This document shows, piece by piece, positions 6,886-11,441 of a stretch of DNA of 11,441 nt (position 1 is the first letter of the stretch; the number at the start of each line of letters is the position of its first letter). A program made the translations under genes and the position numbers. The notes beneath the pieces were generated by a model, which saw only the letters and a list, made by a program, of their open reading frames with translations, did no database searches and was not told the DNA's origin. This DNA is from UMGS1908 sp045588795 (GTDB lineage Bacteria > Bacillota > Clostridia > Christensenellales > UBA1242), in NCBI GenBank assembly GCA_045588795.1, contig JAZNEY010000084.1, positions 1 through 11,441 on the forward strand. Direction: 5' to 3'.

Positions 6886-7275
6886 TTATGATTCAATAAT
6901 ACATATTGCTGTCGCAATATTACCATCATGAGATATTGAAACCGATATGTTTTGTGGAGTTTTAATTGTTTCTAATAGGCATTTGTCCAACACCTCAATA
7001 TATGGCGCGCCACACTCGTTGTGACAAATTTCCACCTTTTTCAAATTTGAAACTGACCCTATCCCAGTTCCAAGTGCTTTAAAAAACGCCTCTTTTGCAG
7101 AATAAATACCCGCAATTGTTTGAAATTGTTTTTCTACTTTTTCCACATTTATTGTTTTTGAATTACAATAATCAATTTCTTTTTCTGTTAAAATCTGACC
7201 AACAAAACTTTCGTTTCTTTTTATTTTTTCTGCTACTCGCGATATTTCTATTATGTCTATACCTGCTTTAATCAT
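6886..7275 (-). CDS. acpS: Holo-[acyl-carrier-protein] synthase
   Basis: AcpS transfers 4'-phosphopantetheine from CoA to a serine of apo-ACP, activating it for fatty acid synthesis in the cytoplasm. With this start it has 129 residues, normal for the trimeric AcpS type. Motifs are AGIDIIEISR (4-13) with the Mg-binding Asp7, IYSAKEAFFKALGTGI (57-72) with Glu62, and SVSISHDGNIATA near the C-terminus. The frame stays open upstream to 7452, but that part lies within recX and is not AcpS-like. GAGGAG precedes two possible ATGs, at 7281 (4 nt away) and 7275 (10 nt away). I chose 7275 because family members usually begin a few residues before GIDI; 7281 would add Met-His. It overlaps the end of recX by 8 bp, implying coupled translation. 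No clear terminator follows. Confidence 0.95.
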   Translation of the reverse strand: MIKAGIDIIEISRVAEKIKRNESFVGQILTEKEIDYCNSKTINVEKVEKQFQTIAGIYSAKEAFFKALGTGIGSVSNLKKVEICHNECGAPYIEVLDKCLLETIKTPQNISVSISHDGNIATAICIIES

Positions 7276-7897
7276 ATGCATCAAACTCCTCTTTTGTGAA
7301 CTTTTTAACAGAATTTCTTGCCTGCTCAAAAGAAAAACCTTTGTATAATAAGTGTTGCAATAATTTTTTAGCAACAGTATCAGATTTCTCTTTTCTTCGC
7401 ATATACTTTTCTGCTTGTATATCACACTTTGCTTGCTCATCAATTGGCTCATCTAATTCAAGAAAATACTGCTCAATTATTTCCTTTCTTATACCCTTTA
7501 CCAGCAAAGATTTTTCAATCTCTCTTTTACTTTTGCTTGGGTTTGAACTCACATAACTTTTAACGAAATTAAAATCATCAACATAGCCGTATGACTTTAA
7601 TTTTTCAATAACCTCTTCAATAAGTGGCTCCATATATCCTTTTTCTTTAAGTTTAGTTTTAAGCCTTAAACAAGAATATTTTTGCCTTTCTAAAAGCGAA
7701 AGAGCTTTCTCCATTGCATCATTCATCTCTGATTCTGTCTGTATTTGCAAAAGTTTTTCTGCTGTGATTTCTACACCCTCTTTCAACTTGTTTTGAAAAA
7801 TCACATTCAAATTAAGACCACAACAAAAGTTGTGATCTATATAAATGTTTGCACGAATTTTTGATTTTTGAAGTTTAATTTCTGTAATTATAGGCAT
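7268..7897 (-). CDS. recX: Regulatory protein RecX
   Basis: RecX binds RecA filaments and modulates recombination and the SOS response. At 209 residues it fits the Gram-positive type. A beta-rich N-terminal part (about 1-50) precedes the diagnostic helical repeats. The first repeat has ALSLLERQKYSCLRLKTKLK (65-84) and KGY, the second begins at GYVDDFNFVKSYV (104-116), and the third covers about 160-205 with KKLLQHLLYKGFSFEQA. No signal peptide or membrane span is visible. Its ATG directly abuts the stop of the upstream yigZ-like gene, with AAAGGGAAAG as ribosome site inside that gene. It overlaps acpS at its end. recA is not in the window, so the link with acpS and yigZ is probably only co-transcription. 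No LexA-type box is visible at the operon promoter. Confidence 0.92.
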   Translation of the reverse strand: MPIITEIKLQKSKIRANIYIDHNFCCGLNLNVIFQNKLKEGVEITAEKLLQIQTESEMNDAMEKALSLLERQKYSCLRLKTKLKEKGYMEPLIEEVIEKLKSYGYVDDFNFVKSYVSSNPSKSKREIEKSLLVKGIRKEIIEQYFLELDEPIDEQAKCDIQAEKYMRRKEKSDTVAKKLLQHLLYKGFSFEQARNSVKKFTKEEFDAYD

Positions 7898-8557
7898 TTA
7901 CTTTCCCTTTTTATTCTTAGGAGCATCAAATCTGAAATATGCTGTTCTTAGTTTATTGTTAATAACCTTACCATTAAGCATCATTTTTAACTCACTGAAA
8001 ATGAGTTGTTCTTTTGAAACTGGAATTGCAATTTCTGCTTTTACAATATCTAAGTACTCAATTCTTACCACTGGATAATTATTGTCTCTTAAATATGCAC
8101 CAACTTTCGCAAATTCATTATAAGAAAATTTAAACTCGTATACCGCACATTCTTCCATAATATAATACCCTGCGGCACTTAAAGTGTCTAAGGTTGTCCT
8201 TGAATAAGCCTTATATAAACCATTTGCTCCAAGTTCTTTTCCACCAAAATACCTAACAACCGCAACAAGCGTGTTTGTTAAGCCCTTTTTCCTTATAGCC
8301 TCTTGAATTGGAATCCCCGCAGTACCTGCTGGCTCTCCATTGTCATTATTTTTTGTTATTTCGCCTTGCTGACCAAGAATAAACGCATAGCAAATATGAG
8401 TGGCCTGAGGGTGCGCTTGCCACAAAAGATTTATATACTCATTAGCTTGTTGTTCGGTTTTCACATACTTAGTATATCCGTAAAATTTTGACTTTTTCTC
8501 TTCATATTCCACGCAAACTTCGCTTGCAACTATATTAAAAGATCTTCCCTCTGCCAT
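7898..8557 (-). CDS. YigZ/YvyE family protein (IMPACT/UPF0029 domain)
   Basis: This 219-residue protein belongs to the YigZ/YvyE family, which has an N-terminal UPF0029/IMPACT domain and a C-terminal DUF1949-type ferredoxin-like domain. The eukaryotic relative IMPACT affects translation control; the bacterial role is unsettled. Motifs are KKSKFYGY (21-28), HPQATHICYAF (49-59), NDNGEPAGTAGIPI (71-84) and VAVVRYFGGKELGANGL (98-114), all very typical. The C-terminal half (about 135-205) is less conserved and fits DUF1949. Length is normal and the protein looks intact. The start has a good ribosome site (GTGGAG about 8 nt before the ATG). It is the first gene of the yigZ-recX-acpS operon and is divergent from the NifU-like/GGGtGRT operon. 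Confidence 0.93.
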   Translation of the reverse strand: MAEGRSFNIVASEVCVEYEEKKSKFYGYTKYVKTEQQANEYINLLWQAHPQATHICYAFILGQQGEITKNNDNGEPAGTAGIPIQEAIRKKGLTNTLVAVVRYFGGKELGANGLYKAYSRTTLDTLSAAGYYIMEECAVYEFKFSYNEFAKVGAYLRDNNYPVVRIEYLDIVKAEIAIPVSKEQLIFSELKMMLNGKVINNKLRTAYFRFDAPKNKKGK

Positions 8558-8591
8558 ATAATTTCTCCACTCGACATTAATATTTTATTAA

Positions 8592-8620
8592 AATATATCA
8601 TAAATTAAACACAAAATCAA
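8592..8620 (-). promoter_or_regulatory. Probable promoter of the yigZ-recX-acpS operon
   Basis: On the - strand TTGATT (8620-8615), a 17-nt spacer and TATATT (8597-8592) give a plausible sigma-A promoter. Transcription would begin near 8585, leaving a short leader containing the GTGGAG ribosome site. The region is AT-rich, so other -10 choices such as TATGAT nearby are possible. Confidence 0.5.
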
Positions 8621-8630
8621 ACGAAAGTAG

Positions 8631-8660
8631 TTTACTATCAACTTTTTGTTGTGATATAAT
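8631..8660 (+). promoter_or_regulatory. Extended -10 promoter of the NifU-like/GGGtGRT operon
   Basis: TGATATAAT (8652-8660) is an extended -10 with a perfect TATAAT. A weak -35 TTTACT (8631-8636) stands 18 nt upstream. The start is expected near 8667. It lies back to back with the yigZ promoter, in a 134-bp divergent intergenic region. Confidence 0.7.
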
Positions 8661-8680
8661 TAAAAAAGACAAAATAAATA

Positions 8681-8685
8681 AGGAG
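8681..8685 (+). promoter_or_regulatory. Strong ribosome binding site AGGAG
   Basis: AGGAG stands 6 nt before the ATG at 8692, close to ideal spacing. It fixes the start of the NifU-like gene and fits high expression. Confidence 0.8.
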
Positions 8686-8691
8686 AAGATT

Positions 8692-9384
8692 ATGCATTAT
8701 TCTACACACATTAAAAATATGTGCCCTGTTGCAAAAGGTGCAAGACACGAAAATGCACCTATTCCTGAAGAAGGACGCTGGGTACATGCAAAAGAAATTA
8801 AAGATATCAGTGGACTAACACACGGCGTTGGTGCCTGTGCCCCACAACAAGGAGCTTGCAAACTAACTTTAAACATTAAAGATGGTATTATTGAAGAAGC
8901 TCTTGTTGAAACAATCGGTTGCAGTGGTATGACACACTCTGCAGCAATGGCTTCAGAAATTCTTCCAGGAAAAACACTTCTTGAAGCATTAAACACAGAC
9001 CTTGTTTGTGATGCTATTAATGTTGCTATGAGAGAATTGTTTTTACAAATCGTTTACGGAAGAAGCCAATCCGCTTTCAGTGAGAACGGACTTGAAATTG
9101 GTGCAGGACTTGACGACCTTGGAAAAGGCCTTACAAGCCAAGTTGGAACAATGTATGGAACAAAGGCAAAAGGTTCAAGATATTTAAATATAGCAGAGGG
9201 CTACGTTTCAAAAATTGGTCTTGACAAAAATGATGAAATCATAGGATATGAATATATTTCAATCGGTAAAGTAATGGCTGATATTTCAAATAGCGTTGAA
9301 CCAAACGAAGCGTTTAAAAAATACACTAACACATACGGAAGAATGGCTGATGCAGTTAAAGTCATTGATCCAAGAAAACAATAA
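8692..9384 (+). CDS. NifU-like Fe-S scaffold-type protein, partner of GGGtGRT protein
   Basis: This 230-residue protein has a NifU-N/IscU-like core inside longer flanks. The core runs from GACKLTLNIKDGIIEEALVE (54-73) through ETIGCSGMTHSAAMASEIL (73-91) to GKTLLEAL (93-100), matching the beta-strand, second-Cys loop and helix of scaffold proteins. Cys56 and Cys77 would be the first two ligands. The Asp that usually follows the first Cys is absent (Cys-Lys-Leu here), and no Cys lies where the third ligand is expected (about residue 120). Other cysteines are Cys11, Cys49 and Cys106. About 100 extra C-terminal residues and an N-terminal extension exceed the usual 125-150. Databases label such proteins Fe-S assembly scaffold; cluster binding here is inference. 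It is first in a two-gene operon, 11 bp before the GGGtGRT gene. No cysteine desulfurase or Suf gene is nearby. Confidence 0.85.
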   Translation: MHYSTHIKNMCPVAKGARHENAPIPEEGRWVHAKEIKDISGLTHGVGACAPQQGACKLTLNIKDGIIEEALVETIGCSGMTHSAAMASEILPGKTLLEALNTDLVCDAINVAMRELFLQIVYGRSQSAFSENGLEIGAGLDDLGKGLTSQVGTMYGTKAKGSRYLNIAEGYVSKIGLDKNDEIIGYEYISIGKVMADISNSVEPNEAFKKYTNTYGRMADAVKVIDPRKQ

Positions 9385-9389
9385 GGAGG
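9383..9389 (+). promoter_or_regulatory. Ribosome binding site AAGGAGG overlapping the upstream stop
   Basis: AAGGAGG shares two bases with the TAA of the NifU-like gene and stands 6 nt before the ATG at 9396. This arrangement suggests coupled, matched synthesis of the two proteins. A second in-frame ATG at 9399 is slightly further away. Confidence 0.8.
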
Positions 9390-9395
9390 CATTAA

Positions 9396-10400
9396 ATGAT
9401 GATAGAATTTGAAGGAAGAGAAAAAAGAGAGGCTTCTATTAATGCTTTCTTACAAAAGTATAATCTTGAAAGCCTTGAAAATTGCAAAGAAATTTGTTTA
9501 AAAGCAGGAATTGACACAGAAAAAATTGTTAAAGGTGTTCAACAAATTTGTTTTGAAAATGCTGTTTGGGCATACACAGCAGGCACTGCCCTAGCCCTTA
9601 CAAAAAATCCAAAGACAGCAAGCGAAGCATCTAGCCTTATCGGCGAGGGATTGCAAGCATTCTGCGTTCCAGGCTCTGTTGCAGACACAAGAAAAGTTGG
9701 TCTTGGCCACGGCAATCTTGGAGCAATGCTTCTTGATGAGAAATGTGAATGCTTCTGTTTCCTTGCAGGACACGAAAGTTTTGCAGCTGCTGAGGGCGCT
9801 ATTGGTATTGCACTTAAAGCAAACAAGGCAAGAAAAACACCATTAAGAGTTATCTTAAACGGACTTGGCAAAGATGCAGCCTACATTATTTCAAGAATAA
9901 ACGGATTTACTTATGTTGAAACAAACTACGACTTTGAAACTGGCGAACTTCAAGTTGTTCGCACTATCCCATTTAGTGATGGAGACCGTTCAAAGGTTAA
10001 AGTTTATGGTGCTAATGATGTTTCTGAGGGTGTTGCTATTATGATTAGCGAAAAAGTTGATGTGTCAATCACAGGAAACTCAACCAACCCTACAAGATTC
10101 CAACACCCAGTTGCCGGAACCTACAAAAAATGGTCATTTGAAAATGGCAAAAAATATTTCAGCGTTGCAAGCGGTGGAGGAACAGGAAGAACTCTTCACC
10201 CAGATAATGTTGCAGCAGGCCCTGCAAGTTATGGTATGACAGACACGATGGGAAGAATGCACGGAGATGCACAATTTGCTGGAAGTTCTTCTGTTCCAGC
10301 CCACGTTGATATGATGGGATTCATTGGAATGGGAAACAACCCAATGGTTGGCGCTACAGTTGCACTTGCAGTTGAAGTTTACACAGCATGTAATAAGTAA
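9396..10400 (+). CDS. GGGtGRT-family protein
   Basis: This 334-residue protein carries the naming motif of the GGGtGRT family (Pfam, from memory), SGGGTGRTLHPDN, with GGGTGRT at 260-266. The function of the family is not known to me. Other strongly patterned parts are VPGSVADTRKVGLGHGNLGAM (91-111), LLDEKCECFCFLAGHESFAAAEG (112-134) with Cys117, Cys119 and Cys121 in CxCxC spacing, ITGNSTNPTRFQHPVAGTYKKW (225-246), and the Gly/Met-rich end MTDTMGRMHGDAQFAG through HVDMMGFIGMGNNPMVGAT (281-321). Eight Cys and six His are present, enough for metal or Fe-S binding, but that is inference. There is no signal peptide or clear membrane span, so it is probably cytoplasmic. It is co-transcribed with the NifU-like gene, and the two are commonly found together in anaerobes (recalled, not checked). 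Codon choice looks richer in GC than neighbouring genes. Confidence 0.92.
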   Translation: MMIEFEGREKREASINAFLQKYNLESLENCKEICLKAGIDTEKIVKGVQQICFENAVWAYTAGTALALTKNPKTASEASSLIGEGLQAFCVPGSVADTRKVGLGHGNLGAMLLDEKCECFCFLAGHESFAAAEGAIGIALKANKARKTPLRVILNGLGKDAAYIISRINGFTYVETNYDFETGELQVVRTIPFSDGDRSKVKVYGANDVSEGVAIMISEKVDVSITGNSTNPTRFQHPVAGTYKKWSFENGKKYFSVASGGGTGRTLHPDNVAAGPASYGMTDTMGRMHGDAQFAGSSSVPAHVDMMGFIGMGNNPMVGATVALAVEVYTACNK

Positions 10401-10415
10401 TAATTCTATTAAAAT

Positions 10416-10451
10416 AAAAATGAGTACAATCATATTTGTACTCATTTTTTT
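10416..10451. terminator. Strong intrinsic terminator shared by convergent genes
   Basis: A perfect 14-bp stem (arms 10416-10429 and 10436-10449, AAAAATGAGTACAA and its complement) has a 6-nt loop and ends in a run of seven T on the + strand. It sits 16 nt after the GGGtGRT stop. Read from the other strand it also ends in TTTTTATTTTAA, so it can terminate the convergent 289-residue gene as well. Confidence 0.92.
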
Positions 10452-10463
10452 GTATATAAGTCT

Positions 10464-11333
10464 TTATAAACTATCCGAAGATTGGTCAGATAGTTCCATA
10501 TCTAAAAACTCTCTTGCATATGACAGCTTTTCAACATTTTCAACCGTTCCATTTTTAGCAACTCTTTCTTGCAAATCTTTCTCTATTAATTCCTTTGGCC
10601 ACACAGATGTTATTATATCTAAATATTCATCACTATACATACAAATATTGTTAAAAACTCTATACTTGCAGTACTCTACAAAAGAAGAAACTCCCAATGT
10701 TGACCTATGTGAAAGTGCCACTAAAAAATTCCCATTATAAGTATATTTATTTGCATATTCTGGGTTTTCAAATTTGCTAGATGCTAGCATTAACGCACTT
10801 GGAGTTTTACACCCGTAAATTTTGTGAATATCAGCCATAAATTGAACGCACTTTTTGTAATCTTCATTTTTTTCGCCACAATGAAAAGCCACAACAAGTT
10901 CTCCTTGCTTTCCTGCTCTTACATAAAAATACGGCATTACTTGATTAGGCTCACAAAATTCATATTCATTTTTATCACCAATAAACATTTTATCACCTAA
11001 TTGATTTGAAAAACAATCTTGATGAAAATCCATTTCGCTGTATCCCCTAATCAATGCTTGACTTGCGACTTCTTGTTTTCCTTTCAATATTCTTGGGATT
11101 AAGCCAAAATATTCTTTATATTTTTTTAAAACCAATTCAATCCTTTCTTTCTTTAATTGTCTTTGCCTCTCTTCTTCCCATTTCGCTTTCCAAAAAGATT
11201 CCTCATCAACTATATACTCTGAGGGGATATTATCTCCATATCGTTTTCGATAAACTGCTTCTCTAGATTTAAGCCCATTTAGTTGTCTTTGCCAACCCTC
11301 TATTTTTTTCTGTCGTATTTCTTCCTCTGTCAT
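10464..11333 (-). CDS. Hypothetical protein, function unknown
   Basis: I do not recognise this 289-residue protein. The frame is open to an ATG at 11387, but AGGAGG stands 4 nt before the ATG at 11333, and the extra residues are not conserved-looking, so I use 11333. Residues 1 to about 75 are strongly charged and helical (EERQRQLKKERIELVLKKYK, 53-72). From about 130 to 250 there is a mixed alpha/beta domain with patterned segments: MPYFYVRAGKQGELVVAFHCG (133-153), CVQFMADIHKIYG (162-174), TPSALMLASSKFENPEY (177-193), GNFLVALSHRSTLG (201-214). Six cysteines are scattered without a clear metal motif. No signal peptide or membrane span is seen. It has its own possible promoter and shares a terminator with the GGGtGRT operon, facing it. 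Codon use matches other genes in the window, so there is no sign of recent transfer. Confidence 0.75.
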   Translation of the reverse strand: MTEEEIRQKKIEGWQRQLNGLKSREAVYRKRYGDNIPSEYIVDEESFWKAKWEEERQRQLKKERIELVLKKYKEYFGLIPRILKGKQEVASQALIRGYSEMDFHQDCFSNQLGDKMFIGDKNEYEFCEPNQVMPYFYVRAGKQGELVVAFHCGEKNEDYKKCVQFMADIHKIYGCKTPSALMLASSKFENPEYANKYTYNGNFLVALSHRSTLGVSSFVEYCKYRVFNNICMYSDEYLDIITSVWPKELIEKDLQERVAKNGTVENVEKLSYAREFLDMELSDQSSDSL

Positions 11334-11337
11334 AAAA

Positions 11338-11343
11338 CCTCCT
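11338..11343 (-). promoter_or_regulatory. Ribosome binding site AGGAGG that sets the start
   Basis: On the - strand AGGAGG is followed by TTTT and then ATG (11333). The ATG at 11387 has only a weak upstream purine run. This decides the start of the 289-residue gene. Confidence 0.8.
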
Positions 11344-11353
11344 GCTTCAGTGC

Positions 11354-11382
11354 TTTTTAACATACAAAATAAAATTTGTAAA
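11354..11382 (-). promoter_or_regulatory. Possible promoter of the 289-residue gene
   Basis: On the - strand TTTACA (11382-11377) and TAAAAA (11359-11354) lie 17 nt apart, with TG one base before the -10 (extended -10). The start would fall near 11347, just before the AGGAGG ribosome site, which also argues against the ATG at 11387. The -10 is weak. Confidence 0.45.
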
Positions 11383-11441
11383 TACACCTCATTAAATGGT
11401 TAGAAAAATCAATATTAGCTTTAATAAAGCAAATCAAAATA

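Noticed and set aside
7276..7452. Upstream extension of the acpS frame to an ATG at 7452 (188-residue version)
   Set aside because: This part lies inside recX, has no AcpS similarity, and the conserved GIDI motif plus the GAGGAG site point to a start at 7275 or 7281.
8628..8655. Short inverted repeats (TAGT/ACTA and TATCAAC/GTTGTGATA) in the divergent promoter region
   Set aside because: Very short or imperfect, in AT-rich DNA; not enough to call an operator.
9539..9871. Antisense open frames within the GGGtGRT and NifU-like genes (for example 110 and 99 codons)
   Set aside because: They mirror codon-biased real genes, have no ribosome site or recognisable motif, and are Ser/Cys/Pro-rich in the way shadow frames usually are.
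11334..11387. Start of the 289-residue gene at the ATG 11387
   Set aside because: AGGAGG lies just before the ATG at 11333, and the likely promoter falls inside the extra stretch, so the longer form is unlikely.
11416..11430. Short inverted repeat GCTTT-AAT-AAAGC near the right edge
   Set aside because: Only a 5-bp stem with no T-tract on either strand; likely chance.
1..11441. Possible reassignment of UGA, since none of the 13 genes ends in TGA
   Set aside because: No gene has an in-frame TGA, tryptophan is encoded by TGG where checked, and 11 TAA plus 2 TAG is not surprising in AT-rich DNA.
1..11441. Defence system, toxin-antitoxin pair, prophage or CRISPR
   Set aside because: No repeats, integrase, transposase, cas-like or toxin-like gene is visible. 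The GIY-YIG protein is of the UPF0213 housekeeping type.

Overview
The window is AT-rich (roughly 30-35% G+C by eye), densely packed Gram-positive-type DNA. Shine-Dalgarno sequences are purine-rich (GGAGG-like), promoters are near-consensus sigma-A type, and TAA is the preferred stop. The gene set (MurC, Lgt, oligoendopeptidase F, RecX, AcpS, YvyE/YigZ, a UPF0213 GIY-YIG protein, and a NifU-like/GGGtGRT pair) points to an anaerobic, low-GC member of the Bacillota, probably a clostridium or a relative. That is inference; there is no rRNA or taxonomic marker here. I see no mobile element, CRISPR array, tRNA or rRNA.

Layout. (1) Positions 2-472, + strand: 3' part of a HAD-family hydrolase that runs in from the left edge and overlaps the end of murC tail to tail. 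(2) 447-5386, - strand: lgt, then a coiled-coil protein, pepF, a GIY-YIG protein and finally murC. The first four are very tightly spaced (20-bp overlap, then 0-1 bp gaps) behind a consensus promoter that lies so close to the lgt ATG that the transcript should be leaderless. A hairpin terminator sits on the GIY-YIG stop codon, just before murC. (3) 5483-6760, - strand: a 425-residue membrane protein of unknown function with its own promoter, Shine-Dalgarno and terminator. (4) 6886-8557, - strand: a tight yigZ-recX-acpS operon. (5) 8692-10400, + strand: a divergently transcribed two-gene operon, a NifU-like protein followed by a GGGtGRT-family protein, with its own promoter and a strong terminator. 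(6) 10464-11333, - strand: an unrecognised 289-residue protein sharing that terminator convergently.

How the genes fit together. Most of the - strand genes are housekeeping: peptidoglycan precursor synthesis (MurC), lipoprotein lipidation (Lgt), ACP activation (AcpS), RecA control (RecX) and peptide turnover (PepF). The best candidate for an under-described system is the NifU-like/GGGtGRT pair. It is an isolated, apparently well-expressed two-gene unit. Its NifU-like member lacks part of the usual cluster-ligand set, while its partner carries a compact Cys-x-Cys-x-Cys motif and the GGGTGRT loop. Secondary points of interest are the leaderless lgt message, the terminator against murC, a 16-bp perfect palindrome upstream of the membrane-protein promoter, and three genes of unknown function.
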